This document shows, one piece after another, positions 35,418 through 48,055 of a stretch of 64,000 bases of DNA. Origin of the DNA: Litsea cubeba (taxonomy: Eukaryota; Streptophyta; Magnoliopsida; Laurales; Lauraceae); the NCBI GenBank assembly GCA_012931725.1, contig CM022945.1, positions 12,820,087-12,884,086 on the forward strand. The letters run 5' to 3'. Every line of letters starts with the position of its first letter. Position 1 is the stretch's first letter. The position numbers and the translations under genes were made by a program. The notes under the pieces are model-generated. The model ran no database searches, was not told the origin of the DNA, and worked only from the letters and a program-made list of their open reading frames with translations.

Positions 35418-35986
35418 GGTAGAGAAATGCATATCAACGTTTTCACGAATATCCACGGTGGCAAATACTAGGCCAGACTTGGGATTTTTAATCTCGCAAA
35501 TCCCTTTGCACATTTTCTTCTTGGCACTTGGATCGCCAACCTTCACTCGTTCTCTGCAAGGCATGGACAAGAATTAAAGTTAGGCACGACAAGTGCAACT
35601 ATATAAATATTAAAATAATAGAACATAGATACGTACCTAAAACCTTCACGTTTCTTGTTTATAACGTGTAGTTTTCTGTTGACGTACACATGTAGCCCAT
35701 CTTGCTCACTTCCATACGCCATCAACATTCCCAGCATATCATTTTCATCTTCCAAACTAATGAACGAAAAAACGAGTCCATTGTGATGAAGGTATTTCAT
35801 GCTTACATCCTCGATATTTGCATCCCAATTAGACAATGCAATGGCTTCATTCAGCAACGTGTCATATGTTAAGGTCTTAGGTAGAGACCTCATCTTCTGT
35901 CTTCCACCATTGTAGACCGGGCGTATAATGTCAAAGACAAACTCTCCATCATAGTGAAATATGATGGAAATCTCAGACTTGGTCAT
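35418..35986 (-). pseudogene. Outer MULE transposase, N-terminal fragment
   Basis: ATG is at 35986. Exon 1 (35986-35637) encodes a PB1-like N-terminal region typical of MuDR-type transposases (MTKSEISIIFHYDGEFVFD, FSFISLEDENDMLGML). The donor GTACGTAT at 35636 joins the acceptor at 35554, and exon 2 starts at 35553 (RVKVGDPSAKKKMCKG). Exon 2 runs to the LTR insertion, and the frame continues directly into the fragment ending at 33439 once the LTR and one GGTAG copy are removed. Confidence 0.75.
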
Positions 35987-36844
35987 TCTGCCGACGCAAA
36001 TAAAGCATATATTAATTTGGTGGTATTAGCAAATGTAGTCCAAGGGTCACCTTTCACATAATGCTAATAGAGAGATGATTGTATGAGTCAAACTGTCCAT
36101 TTCTATATCTATTTACAAGGAAAAAAATCACAAGAGAAGTTACTCCCCTAACACTGTTTTCCCTAAGGTTACTGACAGAGGAGGAGTGAAAATGAAATAA
36201 TTTGATGGGTGTTTGCTCCCACCTTTATACAAGACATATTCACCAAGATTTCTGCACGTATTTGAGTACCCATCTTCATATTACTTAAAAGGGTTTAACC
36301 CTAACGTGCAAATACGTGGATTCACAATCTTCATATGCTCTCAACTAAGAGTTGTGACAATAAACAACCTTAGAACAGCCAGAGTTGTTACCTTTCTCAA
36401 AAGCCCTAATGAACTTTTCTAAAAAAAACTGTATATCAAAAGCCCTAATGAACTTTTCTGAAAAAGGTAAACATGAAACACAGAATCTATGGTAGCTAAT
36501 GCATGAAAGAACATAGAAATAGTGATATGCCTACCTCTTAATGGAGTTCAACAACCTCTATAAGGAAGCCCACACGTTGGGGAAGACGCCTGCATCATCT
36601 CTATTCAGTCGCAGATAAGGCTCCCACGAAAATGAAGCTGCGACGGGATATATATATAGAACATTAGCGATGACGTCGATAGACGTCGATACTAACCCAC
36701 TATTATAAGTGACGACGTCGTCGCATGTAGAAAATAAGCAAAAAAAAAAAATTTCTGGCGGGAATACCAATTCCGTTACATATATTCTATGGGTACCTCT
36801 TCCGGTGAGTGACCAACTAGGGTCATTTTTTAGGTAAAATTCTC

Positions 36845-37451
36845 ATTTTAATATGAAGATCTTGGAAACATGCAAGGAAAATGTTTTCGGTGAATTTATA
36901 ATTTCTTCCAAATGAAATTCTCTAAATTCCAGCAACCAAACGCCGCCCCTCGCTTTATTTCAAATCAGCGGTAACTTTATTGAGTTCCTTGGACAAGAGA
37001 GAGCATTGATTTTTAGTGTTATGGTCTAGTCATCTTATAAGCTAGTGTATGACTGTTCCTGTGATTCTTGTAACTCTCATGTGTCTGATTTGGACTCAGG
37101 AATGCAAATGGGCTCCTTGGAATATTCACTTTTTGAATTCTTTTTTGGATGCATATTAATGAAGGAATATATTCCCATGCAAACAACAAAGTGCAGGTAA
37201 AAAATTGATTGGTGCCTTTGTCATGGGCCCTTTAGTTTAATTCTTTGGGTGATTCCCACCTTTCATAGGGTTTGGGATTGTTTTTCCCAACATCCCATTG
37301 CTTGTAGGTGATAATTTTCCTATTAATGGAACACATTGTCAGCATGGACCAGGGTTTAGTCATAGGGGCCATCACAATTGATCACAGTTACTGAATTGCA
37401 TATGGAATTATAAGCCAATAGTACTATAATTTGTTTTACACTTTTACATAT
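36845..37451. other. Intergenic
   Basis: No gene or clear repeat structure was seen. The sequence is A/T-rich with scattered stops in all frames. Confidence 0.4.
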
Positions 37452-37640
37452 TGTGAGACCCTAGGGTTGCACTTTCACCTTAACTCCCATAAAGGGGGTG
37501 AGGAATGCGAATCCTACATTGGAAAATTAGCATTATGACCCTAGGCTTTAAAAGGGCGATCTTACCTTAACCTATGGGCCAAAGTGGACAATATTATATT
37601 GGTAGTGGGCTGGATCTTAACAAAAGGTATCAGAGCTAAG
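37452..37640 (+). mobile_element. LTR with Met-tRNA primer-binding site (TRIM remnant)
   Basis: An LTR-like block begins TGTGAGACCCTAGGG and ends CTTAACA near 37622, with GGCCAAAGTGGACAATAT near its 3' end as in the other TRIM LTRs here. Immediately after it, AGGTATCAGAGCTAAGAA (about 37626) fits the initiator Met-tRNA primer site. No second LTR was identified. Confidence 0.6.
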
Positions 37641-38189
37641 AATCATGACCTGTCCCGTTGTGGGAGTACACATATATGGGTTTAGTGCATGTGAGGCCTA
37701 ATATTTGGTCAACAATATGTATGCATAATGGTCATAATTGCATGTATAATTTTTGCCCACTGAATGATGGAATTGAGCCGCTGGTGACTACAAGGCACGC
37801 ATAGATGAACGGCTGACACATTAGGGGAAAAGTTTGAATTAGGATGAATTTTTGGAGGATGAGTTGCTTAAATTCGAATTCAAGATTGGTCATCTAACAG
37901 AATGTTTTATTGGACATTTTTAGCCATCCAATATATTGACAGACATGAATGGCTAGAAAATCTTCATAGGGATGAAGTATGGAAAATGCTATCCTTTCAT
38001 CTAGTGGGATCAGACTCAAGCTCACAAACATGCTAAGGGGCCCAAGTGGTTATTTTATTTTATTTTTTATTTGAGCAGGAGATTTCTTACTTTGCACAAA
38101 GTGAAGGATCTTAATAGAAAGATAGTACTTTTGACATTAGCTAGGATGTAAGATTTTCCCTTTTAACCAAAAAAAAAATTATTTATGTT

Positions 38190-38355
38190 ACTAAAGATTC
38201 CACGGTTTGCATCCGGAGGTTGTGGATTCGAAACTGTACTATTACACTGGGCCATAGGGGAATTTTATCGAGCTTTCTCTCCTATGCCCGTAGAAATTAT
38301 TCTGCCCCAAAGGGCTGGAACCTGCGTTATCATAGAAAATAAATTAAAAAAAAAG
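38190..38355 (+). mobile_element. SINE copy, 5'-degenerate
   Basis: It matches the SINE at 54461-55395: CACGGTTTGCATCCGGAGGT, the B box GGATTCGAAACT, CCAAAGGGCTGGAACCTGCG and an A-rich tail. The A-box end is not recognisable. Confidence 0.6.
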
Positions 38356-38757
38356 GTTTTGGGCATTATATTGGGTCTAGATACAATATGAGCACAAATT
38401 GAAATGACAAGGTAGGTTTAGGTACTACAAGTCCTGCTACATATTAATTAAAATATGGGCCAGGCTTGGATTGTGCGCCTCTAATTCAGCTCCAGGCCCA
38501 GATATATTTGAACGTGGCCTGTTTTCATCTTGATGCGGACTCGAGTGAAGTTTTGGTGCAAAGACAAGGTTGTCCAAACGGACCCATCGGGCTGGATTTT
38601 GAACTGATTATGACAAATTTAACCCGGGCCCATCCAAAGTTTATATTTAATTGAACATTAGGATCCCATAAACTTAACTGGGCCCATCAAGTTTTTCATG
38701 TGTCGTCTCCGCTAACAAACAACTAGAATGCTAAACTAATCTCGGATACCAGATATT

Positions 38758-38758
<1 letters not shown>

Positions 38759-38797
<39 letters not shown>
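38759..38797. repeat. TA microsatellite
   Basis: A run of about 19 TA dinucleotides ending in TATAGGAAAGGATC. Confidence 0.8.
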
Positions 38798-38798
<1 letters not shown>

Positions 38799-40161
38799 AA
38801 AGGATCAAGTAAGGACGGTCCTCACATCCTTATGGTACATATCAGCTATTGGGACCCACCTTATGATTCATCCGAATTCCCCCTTCCCCCACACTGTGCG
38901 CGGTCAGATAGTCCCAATCTCATTGATTTGTACATATCTGAATTGACCGATTGGAACAATGCTCAATTTCTGCCCTTTTTATATATAAACCTGTTAAAGT
39001 TATATATTGACTACATATGTAGGGGTTAAAGATAATAAGTTGATTTAAAATTTGATATCTAAGATGGTCCTACTTTGATCTTTTCCGGAATGCTCTCCAC
39101 CAATTGCGCAACATATTTTGAACATGTAACCAATTTGGAACATGGAGTTTGGACAATTTCTTTTTCCCCATAAAAAACCCACTTTTCTTCTAGTTTCTTA
39201 GATTTTATACCATTTAATGAATTAAATTGTCACCAACATTGGCACTTGTCTGCATAAAATGTGAAGTTATATGCATGATTGAAAACTTGGTCAAAACAGC
39301 CTTGTATCACCTGCTAAATGAAGGTTTTTTTTTTTTCCTTTTTCGCATGATACTAATCTTCTAACAACCTTTATGTTCTAATTTATTATTTTCACAACTG
39401 AATAGCCGAATACAATTGACATGGAGATTTGCAAAAAAATTAATTTTAAAAAGGTTTATATAGTTTGCTATAAACCATAAGAGTTTGAATGCTAGAACTA
39501 TGAAAATTAACCTCACATAGAGTTGCGTCTTTTGGATTTTCAGAACTCTTGCTTTCTAAAAATTAACCTCTCTCTTGAGTCACGCCTTCTAATTATTTTC
39601 AGAATTCTAGCTTTCTAAATGCTAGACTATTTTTAGTATTTGAAAGCTACAATGGGGCCGGCATCTCAAGACATCAATTTTTTAAAATTTCTCAAACCAA
39701 ATTAACAGGCCCTAAAGATTTCCAATGCAGCCATTGGGATTGAAAGAGTGGTCGGATGACCCCACTCCAATACTGGTAAATCCTTACCACACATTCTCTT
39801 ACCAGCTCACAACACAGGTGCAATTAACATCCTTCATTGTGTTGCATAAAATGGCCCTGATCAAACGATCATGGCCCCACAACAACCCAAATCTCTTAAC
39901 ATTTGACGACCCCACATGCTCTAAATCCTTCTCCACTTGTAAAAGAGAGCTAGGAACAGCTTCACCACCATACATTCATGTTCTAACTCAATCAACAAAT
40001 CCCATAACAGGTTAAAAGGAAAACTGAAATTAAACCCATAAAAAAAAAAAAGGCTCTTCTATATCATGCAGTCCATCAAATTAATTAGAATATTACAAAA
40101 AGGCTTAAAAAAAAAAAAAAAAAAAAGGAAGAAAGAAGAAGAAAGATAACCCACCAGCAGT
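38798..40161. other. Intergenic, downstream of the zinc-finger gene
   Basis: No gene is supported. There are poly(A) tracts at about 40041-40051 and 40108-40126, close to the zinc-finger stop codon on the opposite strand. Confidence 0.4.
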
Positions 40162-40590
40162 TCAAAGCTTAAGAGATAGGTCTAGCTGGTTGAAATCCTC
40201 CTTCCCAACCTCTTCACTCCTGTAACTGGCACCCCAAGACCCTTCCCCACCTCCCAAAACAAAACCCATCTCTCTCTCATTGTATCTACCAACACCATAC
40301 GCATCTTGCCTCTGCAATCCAACCCCGACTCGACCCTGCGGCGCAAGGCTCGACCCCCCACTGGCCCTCTGGCTCACTCCAGCATGCGGTTTGATCGCCA
40401 GGTTCAACTCGCGACTCCTCTTCGCCAAGCTTCGCTCGAGCTTATGTGCATTCTGATGACCACCAAGAGCTTGAGAGCTGTAGAATTTCCTTTGGCAATA
40501 GTTACAGGCAAAAACCCGAGCCTCCACGACGCTCGAAGAAGATGGCTCTAGAACTAGATCCAGATTCAGGTCATGGCGTTCTAACCCCAT
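40162..40590 (-). CDS. C2H2 (QALGGH) zinc-finger EAR repressor, 142 aa
   Basis: A single-exon gene encoding a small plant C2H2 transcription factor. One zinc finger at residues 28-50, CNYCQRKFYSSQALGGHQNAH, here abbreviated C-x2-C-x7-SQALGGH-x3-H, carries the plant-specific QALGGH motif that contacts DNA. An EAR-like LNLDLVLE lies near the N-terminus and a canonical LDLSLKL closes the protein; EAR motifs recruit TOPLESS-type co-repressors. The basic stretch LERSLAKRSRELN after the finger may serve as a nuclear signal. Size and layout match the Arabidopsis ZFP1/ZFP3/ZFP4/ZFP7 group and KNUCKLES-like proteins, which act in hormone response or organ development; I cannot choose among them. The first ATG is used because the finger begins soon after it. 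Confidence 0.92.
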   Translation of the reverse strand: MGLERHDLNLDLVLEPSSSSVVEARVFACNYCQRKFYSSQALGGHQNAHKLERSLAKRSRELNLAIKPHAGVSQRASGGSSLAPQGRVGVGLQRQDAYGVGRYNEREMGFVLGGGEGSWGASYRSEEVGKEDFNQLDLSLKL

Positions 40591-40845
40591 TACACACCTC
40601 TTAGAAAGTGTGCTATAAGCTGAAATTCGAGAACTTCACAGCTGAAACACCTTTCAGAAGCTTTCTTTAGACAGATTTCGAAAATGGGTTAGGGAAGACT
40701 AGCTTGAAGATGGATATCTGAGATAGAATATCATGTGTTTGTAGGCTTTAGATGAGATGCATGGAGGGGAAGGATGGTTTATGAGGAGAGGACTGAGACA
40801 AAGACCTGCAAAAAATCAGTAGGGGAATCGAAGGGTTGTCGTCTC

Positions 40846-40853
40846 TATTTATG
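40846..40853 (-). promoter_or_regulatory. Possible TATA box of the zinc-finger gene
   Basis: The minus strand reads CATAAATAGA about 255 bases upstream of the ATG, compatible with a TATA element and a leader of roughly 225 bases. Position and sequence only. Confidence 0.3.
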
Positions 40854-40899
40854 GCCGGATTTGAGTCCATTTGTCGGTCTGTGGAAAATAGGATGGCAT

Positions 40900-43539
40900 T
40901 TTTTTTTTTAACCCGATTACGCTACTGTGCCACTAGTACAAAATCCAATGGTTCCAATCACTTCAATTTCTTGGACCCTTCTTCCTTCCTTCCTTCTTTG
41001 CTTTATTCTGCATGAGAGCATTGTCAAGGGCATTCCGGAAATGGTACAGACAGCTTATATCAAGATAAGTAGATGATTAAGCATGCTTAGTTGATACTGA
41101 TAATTATGTTATAGGATGGAATCGGGATCCTCAAAGTCACCGCGGGGAAAACACTCAGAAGATCCGGACTCTATACGATGTGATGTCAAGAAATTGGATG
41201 GAAGTGGGTCAGGTATGGGTCGAATCCAGCCATAAATATAATCTAACCCCGGATAGTACTGGTCTGGTTTGGACCTGAGACAAATCCAAACTAGATTACA
41301 GAAGAGAGATATATTTTGTAATAGCTTAATATATTTTTATGTATAATTCATATTATAAATGTCGATTACTGATTTGAGTCCATGTGTTTGAAATCACATA
41401 AGTTAAGACCGAGACTTAGAGAAGATATGGACAGCCCAATTGGTTGGACAAATTCCATTCTACATCCAATTACCAAGGATTAATGCTTGCATTCTCTTCG
41501 CGTGTGAGCAGGTTTCTCTCTCTAAATAATCGGGGATTATCTCCCTGTAGCCGGGTTGTTTCAAGGGTCCTAAACCCATTGGCTAGGTAAAAAAGAAAAA
41601 AAAAAAGAAAATTAAGAGACCTAGACCCAAATGTCTTTAGGTTGATTTAGTAGTTCTAAATCCAAACTAAAAAATTATATGGGCACTCCAAGAAAAGTAA
41701 CCAGACCCGTTTTCTTGTGTCGGGTCCACGTGGGTCAGATAAAATGGGTACCCCACTGCCACCCCTAGTGTTGGTGGTGTGTTGTTTACAGCTTTGCTGC
41801 TTACAAGAGAGGGGGAAAAAAAAAAAACATTGCTGCTCCTCTGGAGTACCAGATTCATATACTCATGCACATATAACATTTGAGCATTGAATGTGGCAGA
41901 CATGCATTTCAGTACCAGCGATAGAACTTGTCGATCACACTGTAGATCATGGTTCTATGTTTTTTTTTTTTAAATTTAATTTGTTGTCTCATGCATGTTG
42001 AAGATCAGCCCCATCTATTTTACGTTGTAATAAGATCACTTGAATATACTTAGATTTTTTTTTCTCGGTTGGCCCAGTGGCCAGGTCATAAGAAGTAATG
42101 GGTTTACATCATGGTTCGAAACCTGGTAGGAGCTATAGGAGCAGGCTCCTTATCCACAAGGCCAGCCCTCAATTCCCGCATTTACTTATATTTATTGGCT
42201 CTCCCGTGAATTAAGAAATTTCTTATGCATGATTTAGGGGTTTAAGAAGATCCAAGAGATCTGCTACCAAAGCAATCAGATCATATGTATGTTCACCTCT
42301 TATATATATATATATATTCTTCAACAGCTGTGATGAGGGCCAACCGCTCTTCTAAAAACCTGGTCCACCAGGACAAGTCCCTTTTGCATGTCATATAGGA
42401 GGGGCACATAAGTGGAATGACCCACTAGCCGACTTAGCAGTAGTACACACCACATTTATGGGAATCTGTTACAGGGCTATTTCTACACCCTCTTGTTCAT
42501 GTATTTATTTATTTATTTTTAACCCCCACTACACTGATCTCTAACATACCCTCTTTGCTGGGTAACCAAAAAACAAACATCACATGAAAGGGCAGGAATC
42601 ATAACAATTTATATAATGACTGGTTGGGGTAGACAGTAGATTGTATAGTTTTAAATAGTGTAGACAGTAGATTATATACCGTTTTAAATAGTGCACATAG
42701 TGTCTTTTCTAACAATGGCTGCGCATTTATCCTTTTCCATGAAACTCTACTTCTATTTTTATCAAAATGTACTTTATTTGAAGTCATAGAAAAAGTAAGC
42801 AGCATTTAGATGCCCATTTCTCTTGCTAGTACATTTCCATGTCCCAATCAGGTCTCCCACTTGTTCTCCCCTCCTTGATGACTTTTACTTCTTTACTCAG
42901 AAACAGTAAACAAATATCTTTGATGGGAGCCTCTCAGCCGAGTCCCAGGGGCTGTGGGGCCCACCTCAGCCCCAACTGAATATGGGATCCCCCAAAACGG
43001 CTGGTGTATGGTGATGGTGGCTCAGGTCAAAATGAGCTCCACTTGATCCACAGTCAATAAGTTCTCACCATTTAAAATGAAAGCACACTCGATTCAACGG
43101 TCCAATTCACTTAGATTTATGCCAAATTTCGAGGCCCGTGACTATTGAAGGAGTGTCCCTACTTGATGGTCAACTTGGATGGACCGTAAAATGGACCCCA
43201 CCACATGTTCGGAGCCCCATGCGCTCACCGTAATCTAAGCGCTCATGCTCAGCCGAGGGCTCACATCTTTGATATTTTGAATTTATTTTGATAATTTGAA
43301 GTGATGTTTACTTCAAGATATCCTATACATCTTAATAATGCTTGGATAAGTTGATGAGTTTATCTAAATGTTATCACAATGAAATATTTTTTAATTACTT
43401 AAAATGTGTCTCGCCTTCAACAATATTTTCCCAATATCAGCCTAGTAAAAATTTAAAACTTGATTTTGTATTATCTCTTGTCGATATCATCCAATAATTT
43501 TATTTTTCAATATTGCACAAAAGAGAAGAAATAGAATAA
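40900..43539. other. Intergenic with SINE-like piece
   Basis: No gene is supported. It contains a tRNA-derived head at 42063-42170, a TA run at about 42301-42317 and a nearly repeated pair (GTGTAGACAGTAGATT and GGGTAGACAGTAGATT) at about 42630-42680. Terminal words such as CTGCCACCCCTAG (about 41757) look like one end of a hAT element whose partner I could not find. Confidence 0.4.
42063..42170 (+). mobile_element. tRNA-derived SINE head
   Basis: An A-box-like TTGGCCCAGTGGCCAGG (about 42069) and a B box GGTTCGAAACC (about 42114) lie 30-40 bases apart. The 3' end was not defined. Confidence 0.45.
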
Positions 43540-43547
43540 GATGAGCT

Positions 43548-44410
43548 CATGGTTCAAAAAATTGGCCGATACCGGTACGTTTTTTTGCCGCGATACCGAT
43601 ACGCCAAAAAATTCCCAAAATATCGGTTCATCTCGGTCGAGATAACCAAAATATCGGTATTACCGATATCTCGACCAATATTTTCTAAATATCGGCCAAG
43701 ATGGTATATGGGTCCAAAACCCTAGTTTTTTTTTTTTTTTTTACTTTTTCCCTATTCCCCTATCTTCTTCCCTCTCCCCTCATTTCTTTAGAGCAGCCAT
43801 ATCTCCGTAGCTCATTCATCTTGCATATTTCTAAATTCCAACACTACTTCTTGAAGAAAACATTTTATTTGGTAAGAGAAAATCAACTTAACTCCCTTAT
43901 TATGTATTTTTAATTTTTTATTTTTAGATAAAGCATTGAAATGAATGAAAAGATCATTGAGTTTGTTACTTGTGTTGTGTTCTTCACTTAGAAGTTAGAT
44001 CTACACACTTTCATGCTAGATCTACTCATATATATGACTTTGGGTGTAGCAAAATGTTTTTTTTTCTTTAAATCTTATACTTTAAAAAAAAAATTATTGG
44101 AATATTTTTACTAAATATTATTTTTTATCATAAGCAGAAATAATCGTTGCATTATATGAAATACAGGAGAAGACGGCGCACTGTGACACATACAAGACTC
44201 ATAACATAAGGTGACCGATATTTTGATTTATTGTTGTTCCTAATGGAAAAAAATATTATTTTTCAGTATTTTCTAATATTCTAGATTTTTTGGATATTTT
44301 TGTGAATTTTTTTATTAAAAAAAATTCACATCGCGACGGACCGATAACTGCGACCAATACTGATATCATATTGGTTTTTCGGCCCAGACGATACTGCGAT
44401 TTAAACCATG
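43548..44410. mobile_element. Non-autonomous hAT-like element (863 bp)
   Basis: Perfect 8-bp target duplication GATGAGCT (43540-43547 and 44411-44418). The ends are inverted: CATGGTTCAAAAAATTGG on the left and CATGGTTTAAATCGCAG as the right reverse complement. Sub-terminal words such as CCGATACCGGTACG and GATAACTGCGACC are rich in CGATA. There is no transposase. Confidence 0.8.
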
Positions 44411-44545
44411 GATGAGCTAATGCCAAAAGGTTTTTTCTCAGTGAACTTTTTTAATTAAAAATACACTGCTCTTAGGTAATTAAAAAAAAAAACAGTACAT
44501 TTACATAGAAATCCAAGCATCAAGAGACAGTCGACGAGCTGAACC

Positions 44546-45048
44546 TAGGGATGGCAATTTCACCCACGGGTTCGGGGACCCGCGGGTGCCGCCCCGATCG
44601 GGGCATATTTGGGAGAGAGAGAGGGGGGGGGGGGGGGGGGGGGGGGGCTTTTCGGGTTCGGGGCCTGGTTCGGGGATTTTTCAAAATCCCCAAACTGGGT
44701 ACCATCCCTGCCCCCGAACTCGCCCCGATACTTATATATGTAATATTTATTTATAAATAATATATATTTATATATAAACAATTAAACATATACATATATA
44801 AATATAAATACAATGTGTGCAAGATTAATATTCTCTAAAAAAAAAGTGTGTAAGACTACGTTGCGGGGATGGGGATGGGGATGGGGGCGGGGGCGGGGTG
44901 TTCCCCGTCCTCGTCGGGTTTGGGTTCGGGGATCCCCGAATCTCAAGGGTTTGGGGATGGGGACGGGGATGGGGTTCGGGGACGAGGATGGGGATGGCAT
45001 ACCCGCCCCTGCCCCGCCCCGCCCCGCCCCGCCCTGTTGCCATCCCTA
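44546..45048. mobile_element. Non-autonomous hAT MITE (503 bp), G/C-rich ends
   Basis: Perfect 12-bp inverted ends TAGGGATGGCAA and TTGCCATCCCTA, flanked by a perfect 8-bp duplication GCTGAACC (44538-44545 and 45049-45056). Both ends are rich in G runs, including about 23 G near 44625-44647, with A/T-rich sequence between. The open frames here are low-complexity by-products. Confidence 0.92.
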
Positions 45049-45056
45049 GCTGAACC

Positions 45057-48055
45057 GGGGGTGGCCATGGCCCATTCAATTTTTTAAACCCTTTTTTAAC
45101 CTATGGCTTAAATCAACACGTTAGAACTTTAAGCCCAATTTTTGTAACAAAGATGTTGACCACTGTATATTTGAACCCATAACCTTTTTTGGTAAAATGA
45201 ACCCATAACCTCGTATCTCCTCATGTCACATGGAGAATCAACCCCCTACGACTCTGATGTGAAGCCAACTTAATAAAAAAATTTGAACAATCTTCTCGAC
45301 AGTGGTGCAATGGGCCCACTGAAATAAGGTCTTTTTGTCATCTTGATATTTCTTGCCGGGGACTAGGTTAAGTCCCTCGACACCTAACTTTGCATTCAAT
45401 TCTTAATTGTAAGCTGAAACCATGGAATTGGTGCTGTGGGTTTCAACCCAAATAAACAATCTTGCACTCTCGGGATTTTTGGACCATAAACCATCTATGG
45501 GGCACACTTTAGTGTTAAGTGTCAGCAGTGGGGAACTTTTCAATTTTCAGTCTGGACCCTTGAGGTGTTGGCAAATATTGCCGTCCATTGCACCATGAAC
45601 GGGCCTGATTTGCCGTTCGGGAGATGGTTTGTATGTTTTCTATTTGAATTTACTTGTGTAGCTTCCGTAAAAGTTGTAGTGCTTTTCTCACCTTTTGGGT
45701 GGGAGATTCATATCCTTGGTAGTGAAGAAAAGTAGTATAAATACCCTTCTTCCCGCTGAAAAAGAGTCACACCAAGCGTGACAAAGAGAAGTGATGCGAC
45801 AAATCTACTAGGTTTTAGCTCTTCGTCCGCATAAGTGTGCTGTACAAATAAGTCTTTAATTTCTTTTGAGTTAAAGAGTGGAACTTCAAAGTAAAGTTCA
45901 CCTAATCAAAATCCAAATCGTTTAAGATATACGGGATATCTCCATATTTTACGTAAATATAAGTTGGTCTCTTTATATAATTGATTGTTTGACATAAAAG
46001 CTTAAACATGACTTGGTTTTCGGCCTCCCACATAAAAGCTTATCTACAAATTCCATTAACTGCAGCACGGTGGAAATATAATTTTAAATGACCTTTATTT
46101 TGAGCGGCTTAAATTGTCAACAGGTGAAACGCACTATGGAGTTTCAGTCCTTTAAACACAAGGATTCCTCGGATCAAAACCTCGTAGGATCCGGACTCGT
46201 GTAAATGAGCACCGAACTCAACTTACTGGGCTTCTTAATCAAATGCATGTGCGCATGTAAAAAGAATCTGGCAGTGACTCTCACTACATGGCCACCACTG
46301 ACTGCATCAGATCAGGTGTGGGCCCCACAACCTAAAAACAAATGCTCTGCCCTGCCTGTTACGAAACTTCTCATCACATATCCAATAGTTGTTGACCTCA
46401 TTGTCACATAATTCGGTGCAGGAGTTTCTGCCATCTCTTTCTCACCCACCTTGCACTTGTCCTGGGCAAGGTGAAACAGGCACATGGGTCTGCTTGTTGC
46501 CATGAAAACCATGTATGTTTTGGTCTCTAATATGTTCTCAGACATGGTAGAATAGACTATCCTACAATGGGTATTTTATGTAATCTGATTTTCCAAATCT
46601 TACAGCCAGCTATACTTGAGGAGATTTTTGTCTCACCCATTAGAGACAGACCACATAACTGAATCTGCCCATTGTTACATTCAAGAACCTTTGTCAGAGG
46701 ACATTAATTCCTTAAAATGCTCTTTTTCACATGGAGAAATCTCATTTTAAAATAATAACAATAATAACAATAAAAAAAGAGAATTATGTTTAATGGGTTA
46801 TTGATGATGTTCATCACACTTTAAAAAAAAAAAACAGATATGGTATAAAGCAGAAAAGTGGAAAGGAAATGAGAAAAGGAGGAGGACTCACATGGATTTA
46901 AGAGAAAGTCATTGCAGTGGGAAATGATAGTCTTCTTCATTGCATTGCATTTCATTTGGTTGAGAGAAAGGAATTTGGGAGTTATGGGACCTGCCAAATG
47001 GCTTTAAAGAGAGATTCTCTTTTGTCGCATTTTATAAACCTATCTGAAAGGAATTATAAGATGTGTGAATTGGGAGGAATGATCGTATGGACCTTTTGGT
47101 TTTGGTTTTCCTTTTCAGGTACACGTGGATAAGGACTTATACTGTTCTTTGGTCAGCAACTTGTTCATTGGCCAGTTCTTAAAGGGAACTTATCCAATGT
47201 TTTGTGTACATTGGATTGTCCTATCAGCAATCATCTTGATGCTTGTCCTATTAAATAAATTAGGGATTTTCGATTTCATCTTTTTCCAATGAATTATGTG
47301 ATCAATTTTACTGTAAGGTCATCTTCTATTAGAGTAAAATTCAATTAAAATTTAAAAAAAAAACATTTTATTTTACGTGGTTTAAATTTAATAAGTAGAC
47401 TCGAGGAGCTCATGAATTTACTGTGAGCATGAGCTTGAGAGCATCTTGACTCACTCACATTAAGCTAAGAGGGTGAAGTTTGTGGCTTTCATGCTCACTG
47501 GTTTTTTTTTTTTATATTATAATTTCACTGACATTATCTGCTTAGCAGGAGCGCAAGAGCTTTTTTAGATGATTGGCCCTGTCTCGAGACAGGAATTGAA
47601 GGTGCCATTGTATGCACCACAACTGTTGCTTCATATCACCATAGTATTTGTCCGCACTACAATCAACTTTCATAAGTTCTTTCTTTTTTTTCTTTTTTTT
47701 TTTTCAAAATCTCTAGTAGTGAAGCTTAACCTTAAAATAAACTATGGTTGTTTAAATGTCTAAAGTGGGTAAAGGTTTGAAAATACAAGCGTTTGACACA
47801 CAATTCTACTCTCTATCCGCTTTAAAGATGTAGAGACAAATCCTCTTAAAATAAAGTCCCTAGGTTTGTGAAAATACTAGCTTTACACTCTCTTTTTTAT
47901 GGCTTTATTTTGAGTGGCTTTGTTAGAATAAGAGTAGAGAAACCAAACAAGCTCTTAACTATATATATAGTTAATTTAGGAATGAAATGGTAATATGTAG
48001 TATTTTTAGTTTGAGTTATATCAACCAGTTTGAAGATAAGGTTATTAAAGTCTAG
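45057..48055. other. Intergenic
   Basis: No gene is supported. The sequence is A/T-rich with frequent stops; TATATATATAG lies near 47960. Short open frames here lack domains. Confidence 0.4.

Larger units (their letters stand above)
16720..36844. mobile_element. Outer Mutator-like element (decayed, PMD-C48 plus MuDR-type transposase)
   Basis: The left end GAGAATTTTACCTTAAAAGG and the right end (reverse complement) GAGAATTTTACCTAAAAAAT are inverted copies. Weaker similarity runs inward about 140 bp on each side to a shared GTGACGAYGTCGTC palindrome (about 16840 and 36707). Between them lie a PMD-Ulp1 pseudogene (+), a palindromic array and a transposase pseudogene (-). Removing the inner MULE and the solo LTR leaves about 10.7 kb. 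No convincing 9-bp target duplication was found, so the exact ends are provisional. Both genes carry stops and frameshifts, so the element is dead. Confidence 0.7.

Noticed and set aside
44520..45087. Several overlapping proline- or glycine-rich open frames
   Set aside because: They come from G/C-rich ends of a hAT MITE with clear target duplication.
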